NCBI RefSeq assembly: GCF_014621695.1
Contig: NZ_CP061281.1
Location: 2,542,001-2,606,000 of the forward strand
Direction of reading: 5' to 3'
From: Streptomyces xanthii
GTDB taxonomy: Bacteria; Actinomycetota; Actinomycetes; Streptomycetales; Streptomycetaceae
Length of the DNA stretch: 64,000 bases
Positions 32,372 through 42,447 of this stretch are shown here, piece after piece; positions within the stretch are counted from its first letter, which is position 1; each line of letters begins with the position of its first letter. Below the pieces are notes generated by a model. It saw only the letters and a program-made list of their open reading frames with translations. It did no database searches and was not told where the DNA came from. Made by a program: the position numbers and the translations under genes.

Positions 32372-33157
32372 GTGGAAGTTGTGATCGTTCCGGACGCCAA
32401 GGCAGGCGGCGAGCTGATCGCCGAGGCGATGGCCCAGCTGCTGCGGCGCAAGCCCGACGCGCTGCTCGGCGTGGCCACCGGCTCGACCCCGCTGCCCATC
32501 TACCAGGCCCTGACGGCCAAGGTGCGCGCCGGTGAGGTGGACGCGTCGCGGGCGCGGATCGCCCAGCTCGACGAGTACGTCGGACTGCCCACCGGGCACC
32601 CCGAGTCGTACCGCGCGACGGTGCTGCGCGAGGTCGTGGAGCCGCTCGGGCTCGACGCGGACGCGTTCATGGGGCCGGACGGCAGCGCGGAGGACGTGCA
32701 GGCCGCGTGCGAGGCGTACGACAGGGCGCTGTCCGAGGCCGGCGGGGTCGATCTGCAGCTGCTCGGGATCGGCACGGACGGGCACATCGGGTTCAACGAG
32801 CCGTGTTCCTCGATCGCGTCCCGGACCCGGATCAAGACGCTCACGGAGCAGACCATCGCGGACAACGCGCGGTTCTTCGACGGGGACCTCAGCCAGGTGC
32901 CGCGGCACGTCATCACGCAGGGGATCGGGACGATCCTGGAGGCGCGGCACCTGGTGCTGCTCGCCACGGGCGAGGGGAAGGCCGACGCGGTGGCCGCGAC
33001 CGTGGAGGGGCCCGTGGCCTCGGTCGTGCCGGCGTCCGCGCTGCAGCTGCACCCGCACGCGACGGTGGTCGTGGACGAAGGCGCCGCGTCGAAGCTGAAG
33101 CTGACCCAGTACTTCCGCCACACGTTCGCCAACAAGCCGGAGTGGCAGGGCCTGTAG
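32372..33157 (+). CDS. nagB: Glucosamine-6-phosphate deaminase
   Basis: 261 residues, GTG start 32372. Motifs: GVATGSTPLPIYQAL (phosphate loop), QLDEYVGLP (catalytic Asp), GIGTDGHIGFNEP (active-site His). Converts GlcN-6-P to fructose-6-P plus ammonia, the last step of GlcNAc use; its substrate is the inducer of DasR. Single gene bounded by the dre at 32323 and a terminator at 33183. Confidence 0.96.
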   Translation: MEVVIVPDAKAGGELIAEAMAQLLRRKPDALLGVATGSTPLPIYQALTAKVRAGEVDASRARIAQLDEYVGLPTGHPESYRATVLREVVEPLGLDADAFMGPDGSAEDVQAACEAYDRALSEAGGVDLQLLGIGTDGHIGFNEPCSSIASRTRIKTLTEQTIADNARFFDGDLSQVPRHVITQGIGTILEARHLVLLATGEGKADAVAATVEGPVASVVPASALQLHPHATVVVDEGAASKLKLTQYFRHTFANKPEWQGL

Positions 33158-33182
33158 GCCTCCGATCGCGTCTCGCCACGCC

Positions 33183-33218
33183 GATGCCGGTCACCCCTCG
33201 TCCGGGGTGACCGGCATC
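33183..33218. terminator. Bidirectional terminator nagB/dasD
   Basis: Perfect 15-bp stem GATGCCGGTCACCCC and its complement, 6-nt loop, between convergent nagB and dasD. Confidence 0.9.
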
Positions 33219-33249
33219 TGTGCGCAGTGCCCGAGGCGGCGGCCCCGGC

Positions 33250-34731
33250 CTACCCGACGATGACCTCGGCGGCGGCCAGGCCGCAGACGCGGGCCGCGCC
33301 GTGGGTGGCGATGTGGAGCGCGCCCCGGGGCGGTGCCTGGGGGACGCCCATCTCGACGACCAGGGTGTCGGGGCGGGCGGACAGCAGGGTGTCCAGGGCC
33401 GCGGACATCCAGGCGTGCCGGTGCTCGTCGCGGACGACGGCGACGAGGCGCCGGTCCCCCGCGGCGGCGAGGGCCTTCTCGCCCGCGTCCGGGCCCGTGT
33501 AGGACCCCGTCGTGGTGCCGGGCAGCAGCCGTTCGAGTTCGGCGGCGACGCCCCAGGGGGTCTCGTCGCCGACCGCGATGTTGGCGACCGGGGTGAAGGC
33601 CGCGACGTGCACGGGCCCCGTCACCGGCGCGGCGTCCGCGCTCCGGGTCACGGTGAGCGCCCGGCGCGCGGCGGTCAGCCCCACCTCGGTGTCCGCCGGG
33701 TGGGTCGGAGTGCCGCCCCGGGCCCGGGTCCACTCCGCGAGGGACCGCACGCGCGCGGCCGCGTCCGCGAGCCGCTCCTCGGAGAGGTCACCCGAGCGCA
33801 CGGCGGCGACCAGGGCGTCGCGCAGCCGCAGCACGGTGTCGTCGTCGGCGAGGCCGCCGCCCACGCAGATGGCGTCGGCGCCGGCGGCGATCGCGAGGAC
33901 GCTGCCGCGCTCGATGCCGTAGGTCGCGGAGATGGCCTGCATCTCCATGCCGTCGGTGACGATGAGCCCGTCGTAGCCGAGCTCCTCGCGGAGCAGCCCC
34001 GTGAGGATGCGGCGCGAGAGGGTCGCCGGCCGGTCCGGGTCGAGGGCCGGGACCAGGATGTGGGCGCTCATGACGGCGCGGCTGCCGGCGGCGATCGCCG
34101 CGCGGAACGGGGCGAGGTCGCGGGCGTGCAGCACGTCGAGGCCCACGTCGATGCGGGGCAGGTCGTGGTGGGAGTCGACGCCCGTGTCGCCGTGCCCGGG
34201 GAAGTGCTTGGTGCAGGCGGCGACCCCGGCGGCCTGGAGGCCCTCGACGTAGGCGGCGGTGTGGCGGGAGACGAGGTCCGTGTCGGAGCCGAAGGAGCGG
34301 ACGCCGATGACGGGGTTGTCGGGGTTGGCGTTGACGTCGGCGGAGGGCGCCCAGTTGAGGTTGACGCCGCAGGCGGCGAGGCGGCGGCCGAGTTCGTGCG
34401 CGACCGCCCGGGTCAGCTCGGCGTCGTCGACGGCGCCGAGCGCGTGGTTGCCGGGGAACGAGGAGCCCGTACGGACTTCGAGGCGGGTGACGTCGCCGCC
34501 CTCCTCGTCGATGGCGACGAGGACGTCCTCGCGCTCGGCCCGCAGCTGGGCGGTGAGGGCGGCGAGCTGGGCGGGCGTGGCGATGTTGCGGCCGAACAGG
34601 CCGACGGAGGCGAGGCCTTCGCCGAGGCGCCGCAGCAGCCAGTCGGGGGCGGTGGTGCCGGTGAATCCGGGCTGCAGGACCGTCAGCGCGTCCCGCGTGA
34701 GCGTGTCGGTTCCGTGGGCGAGTGTCGTCAT
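33250..34731 (-). CDS. dasD: GH3 beta-N-acetylglucosaminidase DasD
   Basis: 493 residues. Glycoside hydrolase family 3: VAIDEEGGDVTRLEV, NLNWAPSADVN, the NagZ-type KHFPGHGDTGVDSHHDLP loop with His/Asp acid-base dyad, and nucleophile Asp in LIVTDGMEMQAIS. No signal peptide, so it cleaves imported chitobiose to GlcNAc in the cytosol. Starts 10 bp after dasC, so it is probably the last gene of the das transcript. Confidence 0.92.
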   Translation of the reverse strand: MTTLAHGTDTLTRDALTVLQPGFTGTTAPDWLLRRLGEGLASVGLFGRNIATPAQLAALTAQLRAEREDVLVAIDEEGGDVTRLEVRTGSSFPGNHALGAVDDAELTRAVAHELGRRLAACGVNLNWAPSADVNANPDNPVIGVRSFGSDTDLVSRHTAAYVEGLQAAGVAACTKHFPGHGDTGVDSHHDLPRIDVGLDVLHARDLAPFRAAIAAGSRAVMSAHILVPALDPDRPATLSRRILTGLLREELGYDGLIVTDGMEMQAISATYGIERGSVLAIAAGADAICVGGGLADDDTVLRLRDALVAAVRSGDLSEERLADAAARVRSLAEWTRARGGTPTHPADTEVGLTAARRALTVTRSADAAPVTGPVHVAAFTPVANIAVGDETPWGVAAELERLLPGTTTGSYTGPDAGEKALAAAGDRRLVAVVRDEHRHAWMSAALDTLLSARPDTLVVEMGVPQAPPRGALHIATHGAARVCGLAAAEVIVG

Positions 34732-34740
34732 CGGGTGGCG

Positions 34741-35607
34741 TTATCCCTTCACGGCGCCGGAGGTGAGACCTGTGGCCATCTTCTTCTGGATGAACATGAA
34801 GAAGACCACCACCGGCAGGGCGATCATCGTGGACGCGGCCATCAGGGCGCCGTAGTCGGTGCCCCGTTCCGTCGTGAACGTCATGAGCCAGACGTTCAGG
34901 GTGTACTTCGAGTCGTCGTTCATCAGGATGTACGCGAACAGGTACTCGTTCCAGGCGTTGACGAGCGCGAAGATCGACGAGGCGGCGAGGCCGGGGGCGA
35001 GCAGCGGGAAGATGATCCGGCGGAACGCGCCCATGCGCGTGCAGCCGTCGACCATCGCCGACTCCTCCAGTTCCACGGGGATGTTGACCACGAAGCCGCG
35101 GATCATGACCGTGGCGAAGGGCAGCGTGGAGACGAGGTAGACGACGATGACGCCCCAGTACTCGTTGAGGCCGCCCATCGCGTTGAGCTGGGCGTAGATC
35201 GGAATGAGCATCGCGGTCGGCGGCAGCATCTGGACCAGGATCAGGACCATGAGCAGGGCGCGCCGGCCGGTGAAGCGGAAGCGGCCGACGGCGAGTGCCG
35301 CGAGGGTCGCGATGATCATGCCGCCGACGACGGCGGTGATCGAGATGATGAGGCTGGACTGGATCGCGGTGGCGAAGTTGGGCTGCTTCACGGCGCGCGC
35401 GAAGTTGTCGAAGGTGATCGACGAGGGCCACAGCGTCTGGTCGTAGGAGCGGATCTCGTGGTTGGGGCGCAGCGCCGAGATGATCAGCCAGTAGACGGGG
35501 AAGGCCATGACGACGGCGATGACGAGGCCGAGGACGTTGTAGCCGAGCTTCGTCTTCTTGCGGTCGGGCCGCAGGTCCTGCGGGTGGGTCGGCGTGGAGG
35601 CGCTCAT
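34741..35607 (-). CDS. dasC: Chitobiose ABC transporter permease DasC
   Basis: 288 residues. MalG-type permease with six membrane segments (LGYNVLGLVIAVVMAFPVYW, SLIISITAVVGGMIIATLAA, ...) and EAA loop ELEESAMVDGCTRMGAFRRI. Its ATG overlaps the dasB stop (ATGA). Imports N,N'-diacetylchitobiose with DasA/DasB; the shared ATPase MsiK is encoded elsewhere (known), consistent with no ATPase gene here. Confidence 0.95.
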   Translation of the reverse strand: MSASTPTHPQDLRPDRKKTKLGYNVLGLVIAVVMAFPVYWLIISALRPNHEIRSYDQTLWPSSITFDNFARAVKQPNFATAIQSSLIISITAVVGGMIIATLAALAVGRFRFTGRRALLMVLILVQMLPPTAMLIPIYAQLNAMGGLNEYWGVIVVYLVSTLPFATVMIRGFVVNIPVELEESAMVDGCTRMGAFRRIIFPLLAPGLAASSIFALVNAWNEYLFAYILMNDDSKYTLNVWLMTFTTERGTDYGALMAASTMIALPVVVFFMFIQKKMATGLTSGAVKG

Positions 35608-36605
35608 TCGACCTCTCCTGTCTTCATGAGCTGGCGCAGGTAGTACACGGCCACGCCGGACAGCATCAGTACGGTGACCAGGGCGATGGCGGTGCCCTGG
35701 CTGAAGGACGTCGAGGTGAACGCCTTGGAGAAGGAGTAGAGGCCGAGGGTCTCGTAGTCCGGTTCGGGCTTGTTGCCGCGCAGCAGCCAGATCTGGCCGA
35801 AGACGTTGAAGTCCCAGATCACGGAGAGCGTGGTCACCATGATGAAGACGGGCTTGATGACCGGCCAGGTGACGAAGCGGAAGACGCCGAAGGCGGAGGC
35901 GCCGTCGAGCTGGGCGGCCTCGGTGAGTTCTCCGGGGACCTGGGTGAGGGCCGCGTACAGGGTGATCACGACGAACGGGATGGCGCCCCAGATGACGAGC
36001 GCGGCGATCACGGCGAAGCCCTGGAGCGGGTCGAGGAACCAGTTGTGGCCGAGCCAGTCGTCGCCGGCGAACTTGGCGATGATCGTGTTGACCAGGCCGT
36101 AGTCGGAGTCGGCGAGCCAGCGGAAGATCGACGAGGCGACCAGGAGGGGCATCGACCAGGCGGCGATGAGGGCCGTGGTGAGCGTGAGCCGCACCCAGGT
36201 GGACAGGCGCATCATCAGGAGCGAGACCAGCAGGCCGATCGCCATGGTGGCGACGACGCAGACCGCCATGAAGACGACGGTGCGCAGGGTGACGTGCCAG
36301 AACTCGGCGTCGCCCAGGATGTTGGTGAACTGGTCGAAGCCGACCCACGGCGGGCTCTCGCCCGTCCACAGCTCGCGCCGTCCCATGTCCTGGAAGGACA
36401 TGATCACGGTCTTGACCAGGGGGTACGCGTAGACGGCGGCCAGCGCGACGATCGCCGGCAGGATCAGGAGGTAGGGGAGCAGCGCCCCCTTCTTCCGCTT
36501 CGGGCGGCCGGTGCCGGCGGGGCGGCTCTTGTGGACCGTCCCCCCTTCCGGGGTGTCCGCTGCGCTGAGCGGCGGCCCGGCGGCCTTGGTGTCGGCGGCA
36601 GTCAC
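35604..36605 (-). CDS. dasB: Chitobiose ABC transporter permease DasB
   Basis: 333 residues from GTG 36605 with AAAGG 8 nt upstream; a longer frame to 36683 crosses the dasA-dasB hairpin and is rejected. Basic Pro-rich N-tail, then MalF-type membrane segments (LLPYLLILPAIVALAAVYAY...) and EAA loop ELTEAAQLDGASAFGVFRFV. Partner of DasC. Confidence 0.93.
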   Translation of the reverse strand: MTAADTKAAGPPLSAADTPEGGTVHKSRPAGTGRPKRKKGALLPYLLILPAIVALAAVYAYPLVKTVIMSFQDMGRRELWTGESPPWVGFDQFTNILGDAEFWHVTLRTVVFMAVCVVATMAIGLLVSLLMMRLSTWVRLTLTTALIAAWSMPLLVASSIFRWLADSDYGLVNTIIAKFAGDDWLGHNWFLDPLQGFAVIAALVIWGAIPFVVITLYAALTQVPGELTEAAQLDGASAFGVFRFVTWPVIKPVFIMVTTLSVIWDFNVFGQIWLLRGNKPEPDYETLGLYSFSKAFTSTSFSQGTAIALVTVLMLSGVAVYYLRQLMKTGEVE

Positions 36606-36644
36606 GTGGCTGACCTTTCTCGTGCTCGGCGAAAGGGAGACGAG

Positions 36645-36678
36645 GGGCGGGGCCGGATCAGGTGAACCGGCCCCGCCC
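36645..36678 (-). terminator. Intra-operon hairpin between dasA and dasB
   Basis: Stem GGGCGGGGCCGG (36645-36656) with CCGGCCCCGCCC (36667-36678), 10-nt loop, extendable by two weaker pairs. It starts 20 bp past the dasA stop. Position suggests partial termination or 3'-end stabilisation of dasA mRNA, giving more binding protein than permease. Confidence 0.8.
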
Positions 36679-36698
36679 TTCATCCGGAGCCCGAAGGC

Positions 36699-38003
36699 TC
36701 AGGACTCCTTGTTGATCAGCTCGTCGATCTTGGCGTCGGCGGCCTTGGTCGCCTCGGCCACGGACTTGCCCTTGAGGATGTCGAGCAGCATGTTCTTCAG
36801 GACCTCCTCCTTCTCGATCGCGGTCCAGCCCGGGGCGATCGGCGTGAACCAGGCACTCTCGACCGCGTTGGCGACAGGGGCCGTCTCCGGCTTGTCCTTC
36901 AGCGGCTGCAGCTGCTTGGTGTTGTTCGGGAGGATGTTCTTGGAGGCGAGGACCTCCTCGGACTTCTCGCTCGTGAACATGGAGATCCAGTCCTCGGCGA
37001 GGTCCGCGTTCTTCGACTTCTGCGTCACCGCGAGGTCGGAGCCGCCGATGAAGGACGGCAGGGTCTTGCCGTTCGGGCCGGGCATCGCGGCGGTGGCGAT
37101 CTTGCCCTCGAGCTTCGGGTTGCCGTTGGCCTTGCCGTCGATGACGGAGCCGGCCTCCCAGCCGTTGCCGTACAGGACGCCGGCCTTCTCGTTGGCCATC
37201 ACATTGGCGTGGTCCTGCTCGTCCTTGGTGATGTCGCCCTTGTTGTACTTCTTGACGAGGTCGATGAAGTGCTGGATGCCCTCCTGCGCCTTCGGGTCGG
37301 AGAGGCTGGCCTTCCACTCCTTGGAGCCCTCGTCGTACTGGGCGATCTGGCCGCCGTACGCGGCGACGTAGGACATCGCGGCGTACCAGTAGCGGCCGGG
37401 CAGGTAGAGCGAGGAGAAGCGCTTGTCCTTCTTCCCCTGCTTCGCCGTCTCCTTGTCCATCGCCTTGAGGAAGTCGTCCTCGGTGGTGGGCAGCGTGTCG
37501 GAGCCGGTGGCCGCCTTCAGCATGTCCTTGTTGTAGATCGCGACGCGCGCACCGGCGTAGTAGGGCACGCAGTACTGCTTGCCCTCGAAGGTGCAGGTGT
37601 CCTTGAGGCCCTTGATCCAGGTGTCGCTGTTGTCGTACTTCTTCGGGTCGATCTCGGCGAGCGCGCCGTTGAGGATGTACTGCATGGTCTCGGTGTTGCC
37701 GAGCTCGACGACGTCCGGGAACTTGTCGCCGCCGAGGGCGGTGTCGAGCTTCTTGGCTTTGTCCGCCCACTGCTGGTAGGCGACGTCGACCTTGACCTTC
37801 GGGTACTTCTTCTTGAACTGGGCGTTGACGTCCTTGACCAGCTCGGGCCAGGTGCTCTGCGCGTCCACCATCAGCCAGACGGTCACCGAGCCGGTGCGGT
37901 CCTTCGGGTCCTTGCCGGCGTTGTCGCCACCGTCGCCCCCACAGGCCGCGACCCCGGTCATCATGGCCGCGACGCCGACCGCCGCGATGAGCTTGCGCTT
38001 CAT
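36699..38003 (-). CDS. dasA: Chitobiose-binding lipoprotein DasA
   Basis: 434 residues from ATG 38003, GGAGG 6 nt upstream. Signal peptide MKRKLIAAVGVAAMMTGVAAC with lipobox Cys21. SBP family 1 fold (SVTVWLMVDAQSTWPELVKD, DVVELGNTETMQYILNGAL, GARVAIYNKDML, FIGGSDLAVTQKSKN). Captures chitobiose for DasBC. Lys-rich on the surface. Promoter region carries two dre sites at 38112-38151. Confidence 0.95.
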   Translation of the reverse strand: MKRKLIAAVGVAAMMTGVAACGGDGGDNAGKDPKDRTGSVTVWLMVDAQSTWPELVKDVNAQFKKKYPKVKVDVAYQQWADKAKKLDTALGGDKFPDVVELGNTETMQYILNGALAEIDPKKYDNSDTWIKGLKDTCTFEGKQYCVPYYAGARVAIYNKDMLKAATGSDTLPTTEDDFLKAMDKETAKQGKKDKRFSSLYLPGRYWYAAMSYVAAYGGQIAQYDEGSKEWKASLSDPKAQEGIQHFIDLVKKYNKGDITKDEQDHANVMANEKAGVLYGNGWEAGSVIDGKANGNPKLEGKIATAAMPGPNGKTLPSFIGGSDLAVTQKSKNADLAEDWISMFTSEKSEEVLASKNILPNNTKQLQPLKDKPETAPVANAVESAWFTPIAPGWTAIEKEEVLKNMLLDILKGKSVAEATKAADAKIDELINKES

Positions 38004-38111
38004 GTCACCCTCCTCAGGGATGCCTGCAACCCCCCACCCACAGCGATGACATACGGCGAGTACGCGAAGCACGTACGCGGATACGGCTGATGGGACTGGG
38101 ACCTGGCCACT

Positions 38112-38151
38112 AATGGTGTAGACCAGTACGGGGAGCTTGGACCAGACCAAT
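38112..38151 (-). promoter_or_regulatory. Tandem dre sites and -35 of dasA
   Basis: AATGGTGTAGACCAGT (38112-38127) matches 14/16 of the dre consensus; CTTGGACCAGACCAAT (38136-38151) matches 11/16. TTGACA on the minus strand (38162-38157) is a strong -35 just upstream; the -10 is not clear. DasR should cover the promoter. Confidence 0.8.
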
Positions 38152-38251
38152 GGGGCTGTCAAGGGTGGTTGTGAAGGGACTGTGGGTCCGTTACCGGAAC
38201 GACACCCACCCTTCGGAGCACGGCCGTTGACCCCGTCCCCCCGTCCGGCGG

Positions 38252-38287
38252 GGTGGACTAGACCAGAGGGGCGCCGGACGATATAAG
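38252..38287 (+). promoter_or_regulatory. dasR promoter overlapped by a dre site
   Basis: -35 TAGACC (38259-38264), 17-bp spacer, -10 TATAAG (38282-38287). GGTGGACTAGACCAGA (38252-38267) matches 13/16 of dre and covers the -35, implying autorepression. Confidence 0.7.
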
Positions 38288-38348
38288 AAGGGATCACGGA
38301 GCGTGCGGGAGTACCCCGGAGCGAGCCGTGCCACGATGTGAGCCGTGA

Positions 38349-39161
<813 letters not shown>

Positions 39162-39348
39162 GCGCCCCTCACCCCCTTTCACCCCCCGCATTTCTCACAT
39201 ACGGCCCACCGGTGCCGGGTAGTTGATATCAGTACGGCATCGGTGCGTCCGTTATCCGGACAAGGGTTCCATGAGGCGAGACTCTCGCTTAGATTTCCCG
39301 GACGTTAAGCCGAGATAAATAGGGCCAGCGAGGGGACGGAACCGCTCT

Positions 39349-39645
39349 ATGTCCAATGCGCCGGAAGCCGCGCGACCAGCGCGGCAAGCAGACACGCGGA
39401 CGGTGACCCCGCTCCGTGTCGTGGTGGCCTTGTGTCTCATCGCCCCGTTCGTGGCGATGCTCTGGGTCAGCTCCTACGCCAAGGTGGACCCCGCGTTCAT
39501 CGGCATCCCGTTCTTCTACTGGTACCAGATGCTCTGGGTGCTGATCTCGACGGCGCTCACGATGGTCGCGTACAAGCTGTGGAAGCACGACCAGGCGTCC
39601 CGTAAGCAGGCCTCCGAGGCCTCCCAGGAAGGGGCCGGCGCGTGA
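39349..39645 (+). CDS. DUF3311 small membrane protein
   Basis: 98 residues with two membrane segments (RVVVALCLIAPFVAMLWVSSYA; FYWYQMLWVLISTALTMVAYKLW). The DUF3311 motif GIPFFYWYQMLW is clear. Its TGA overlaps the GTG of the symporter gene (GTGA), so it is probably an accessory subunit of that transporter. Upstream 39162-39348 has GATAAATAG at ~39313 as the only AT-rich promoter-like patch. Confidence 0.9.
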   Translation: MSNAPEAARPARQADTRTVTPLRVVVALCLIAPFVAMLWVSSYAKVDPAFIGIPFFYWYQMLWVLISTALTMVAYKLWKHDQASRKQASEASQEGAGA

Positions 39646-41270
39646 ACGACGGCGTGAACGGTGTCGCACTCACCGTCTTCATCCTGTTCTTCGTGGCCGT
39701 CACGGTCATGGGCTTCCTCGCCGCCCGCTGGCGGCGCGCCGAGAACGAGGCGTCCCTCGACGAATGGGGCCTGGGCGGCCGCTCGTTCGGCACCTGGATC
39801 ACCTGGTTCCTGCTCGGCGGCGACCTCTACACGGCTTACACCTTCGTGGCCGTCCCGGCGGCGATCTACGCGGCCGGTGCCTCCGGCTTCTTCGCGGTGC
39901 CCTACACGATCCTCGTGTACCCGCTCATCTTCACGTTCCTGCCGCGCCTGTGGTCGGTCTCGCACAAGCACGGCTACGTGACCACCTCGGACTTCGTGCG
40001 CGGCCGCTTCGGCTCCAAGGGCCTGTCCCTGGCCGTCGCGATCACCGGCATCCTCGCCACGATGCCGTACATCGCGCTCCAGCTCGTCGGCATCCAGGCC
40101 GTCCTGGACGTCATGGGCGTCGGCGGCGACGAGGGCACCAATTGGTTCGTCAAGGACCTGCCGCTGCTGATCGCGTTCGCGGTCCTCGCCGCGTACACGT
40201 ACTCCTCGGGTCTGCGGGCCCCGGCGCTCATCGCGTTCGTCAAGGACACGCTGATCTACATCGTCATCGCCGTCGCGATCATCTACATCCCGATCAAGCT
40301 GGGCGGCTTCGACGACATCTTCGCCGCGGCCGGCAAGAAGTTCGAGCAGATCAACCCCGCGACCGAGAAGCCCGTCGGGGCGCTCGCACCCGGTTCGCAG
40401 GGCACCTGGACGTACGCGACCCTCGCGCTCGGCTCGGCGCTCGCGCTGTTCATGTACCCGCACTCGATCACGGCGACCCTGTCGTCGAAGAGCCGCGAGG
40501 TCATCCGGCGCAACACCACGATCCTGCCGCTGTACTCGCTCATGCTCGGCCTGCTGGCGCTGCTCGGCTTCATGGCGATCGCGGCCGGAGTCACGGTCCA
40601 GAACGGCCAGTTGGCGATCCCGCAGCTGTTCGAGAACATGTTCCCGGACTGGTTCACGGGCGTCGCGTTCGCGGCCATCGGCATCGGCGCGCTCGTCCCC
40701 GCCGCGATCATGTCCATCGCCGCGGCCAACCTCTTCACCCGCAACATCTACAAGGACTTCATCAAGCCGGACGCCACGCCCGCGCAGGAGACCAAGGTCT
40801 CCAAGCTGGTGTCCCTGCTGGTGAAGGTCGGCGCGCTCGCGTTCGTCCTCACCATGGACAAGACCGTCGCCATCAACTTCCAGCTGCTCGGCGGCATCTG
40901 GATCCTGCAGACCTTCCCGGCCCTGGTCGGCGGCCTGTTCACCCGCTGGTTCCACCGCTGGGCCCTGCTCGCCGGCTGGGCCGTCGGCATGGTCTACGGC
41001 ACGGTCGCCGCGTACGGGGTGGCCTCGCCGACGCAGAAGCACTTCGGCGGCTCCGCCAAGGAGATCCCGGGCATCGGCGAGATCGGCTACATCGGCCTCA
41101 CCGCGTTCGTCCTGAACGTCGTCGTCACCGTGGTCCTCACCTTCGTCCTGAAGGCGCTCAAGGCCCCGGACGGCATCGACGAGACGTCTCCGTCGGACTA
41201 CACGGCCGACGCCGGCGACAAGGGCGTGAAGGTCGAGCTCCCGGCCGTCGGGACCGGCGCCGGACACTAG
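39642..41270 (+). CDS. mctP: Sodium:solute symporter, monocarboxylate (MctP) type
   Basis: 542 residues, GTG 39642. SSS family with about 13 membrane segments: VNGVALTVFILFFVAVTVMG, then the conserved LDEWGLGGRSFGTWITWFLL, GDLYTAYTFVAVPAAIYAAG, ALFMYPHSITATLSSKSREV, GIGALVPAAIMSIAAANLFTRN. Related MctP proteins import lactate, pyruvate and other short monocarboxylates; substrate here is inferred. Coupled to the DUF3311 gene. Confidence 0.9.
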   Translation: MNDGVNGVALTVFILFFVAVTVMGFLAARWRRAENEASLDEWGLGGRSFGTWITWFLLGGDLYTAYTFVAVPAAIYAAGASGFFAVPYTILVYPLIFTFLPRLWSVSHKHGYVTTSDFVRGRFGSKGLSLAVAITGILATMPYIALQLVGIQAVLDVMGVGGDEGTNWFVKDLPLLIAFAVLAAYTYSSGLRAPALIAFVKDTLIYIVIAVAIIYIPIKLGGFDDIFAAAGKKFEQINPATEKPVGALAPGSQGTWTYATLALGSALALFMYPHSITATLSSKSREVIRRNTTILPLYSLMLGLLALLGFMAIAAGVTVQNGQLAIPQLFENMFPDWFTGVAFAAIGIGALVPAAIMSIAAANLFTRNIYKDFIKPDATPAQETKVSKLVSLLVKVGALAFVLTMDKTVAINFQLLGGIWILQTFPALVGGLFTRWFHRWALLAGWAVGMVYGTVAAYGVASPTQKHFGGSAKEIPGIGEIGYIGLTAFVLNVVVTVVLTFVLKALKAPDGIDETSPSDYTADAGDKGVKVELPAVGTGAGH

Positions 41271-41312
41271 CCGCGCCCTGGTCAGACCCTTTCCCGAAGA
41301 GCCTTTCTCGAA

Positions 41313-41346
41313 GGACGAGCCCCTCCGACTCCGGAGGGGCTCGTCC
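41313..41346 (+). terminator. Terminator of the DUF3311-mctP operon
   Basis: Perfect 15-bp stem GGACGAGCCCCTCCG and its complement with a 4-nt loop, 43 bp past the symporter stop. Confidence 0.9.
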
Positions 41347-41408
41347 CGTTACGGTGGCCGACGGTCGGCACCACCCGACGATCGGCACCACCCGCCCTGG
41401 AGGAACCC

Positions 41409-42389
41409 TTGACCGCACCCATCGTCCTCGACAGCGACCCCGGCATCGACGACGCCGTCGCGCTCCAGTACCTGCTCGGCACCGGCCTGTGGGACCTCAA
41501 GGCCTACACGACCGTCGGCGGCAACGTGCCCGCCTCACAGACCTTCCGCAACGGCCGCGCCCTGGCCCGCGCCTTCGGCATCGACGGCGACGTGCCCGTG
41601 CACCGGGGCGCGGGCCGACCGCTGACCCGGCTGCCGTACTCCGCGGCCGGCGAGTTCCACGGCGCGGAGGGCCTCGGCGCCGAGCGGCTGCCCGACGCGA
41701 GCGTTCCCGAGCAGACGGAGACCTCCGCGCAGGCCATGCTGCGCCTCTCACGCCAGTACGAGGGCGAGCTGACCGTGTGCGCGACGGGCCCGCTGACCAA
41801 CGTGGCGCTCGCGCTCACCGAGGACCCCGACTTCGCGCGGCGCGTGAAGCACCTCGTCTTCATGGGCGGGGCCGCGGAGGTGCCCGGGAACATCACGCCG
41901 GTCGCCGAGTTCAACGCCTGGGCGGACCCGGACGCCGTCGACCTCGTGGTGTCCTCGGGCATCCGGTACACGATGGTCGGGCTCGACGCGACGCACGGCT
42001 GGCGCTTCACCAAGGACCACCTGGCCGTCCTGGAGGACGCGGGCGAGGGCATGGCGCTGACCGCCCGTCTGATGCGCTACTACCTGGAGGCGTACACGGA
42101 GGCCGCGGGCAGCCCGCTGCACGACCCGCTCGCCGTCGGGGTCTGCGCCGACGAGTCGTTCGTCACCGCCGCCGACGGCACCGTCGTCGTGGAGTGCGCG
42201 AGCGAACTCACCCGCGGCAAGACCGTGTTCATCCCCTACGACAGCGACTACCCGCGCGCCTACTACGCCGAGTCCCCGCTCGTCGCCGCCCGCACCGCGC
42301 ACCGCGGCCGGGTCGCGCTCGGCACCGGCCCGCGCGACTTCACGGCCGACTTCGTGACGACGCTCCTGAAGCGGCCCGGGGTGGCCTGA
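41409..42389 (+). CDS. Inosine-uridine-type nucleoside hydrolase
   Basis: 326 residues, TTG start 41409 with GGAGG 6 nt upstream. N-terminal Asp cluster VLDSDPGIDDAVAL binds Ca2+ and ribose; VCATGPLTNVALAL, HLVFMGGAAEVPGN and the catalytic-site PLHDPLAVGV follow. Hydrolyses the N-glycosidic bond of ribonucleosides (salvage), cytosolic. Not obviously co-transcribed with nrdA; the NrdR boxes start 12 bp after its stop. Confidence 0.92.
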   Translation: MTAPIVLDSDPGIDDAVALQYLLGTGLWDLKAYTTVGGNVPASQTFRNGRALARAFGIDGDVPVHRGAGRPLTRLPYSAAGEFHGAEGLGAERLPDASVPEQTETSAQAMLRLSRQYEGELTVCATGPLTNVALALTEDPDFARRVKHLVFMGGAAEVPGNITPVAEFNAWADPDAVDLVVSSGIRYTMVGLDATHGWRFTKDHLAVLEDAGEGMALTARLMRYYLEAYTEAAGSPLHDPLAVGVCADESFVTAADGTVVVECASELTRGKTVFIPYDSDYPRAYYAESPLVAARTAHRGRVALGTGPRDFTADFVTTLLKRPGVA

Positions 42390-42400
42390 CCTCACCGCGA

Positions 42401-42447
42401 CACAACATGTGGGCCCGGAGCGGAAGCCCGGGCACAACATGTATGCT
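42401..42447 (+). promoter_or_regulatory. Two NrdR boxes and -10 of the nrdAB promoter
   Basis: CACAACATGT occurs at 42401-42410 and 42433-42442; centre spacing 32 bp, three helical turns, as required for cooperative NrdR binding. TATGCT (42442-42447) is a -10 overlapping box 2. NrdR represses ribonucleotide reductase genes when (d)ATP is high (established). Confidence 0.85.
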
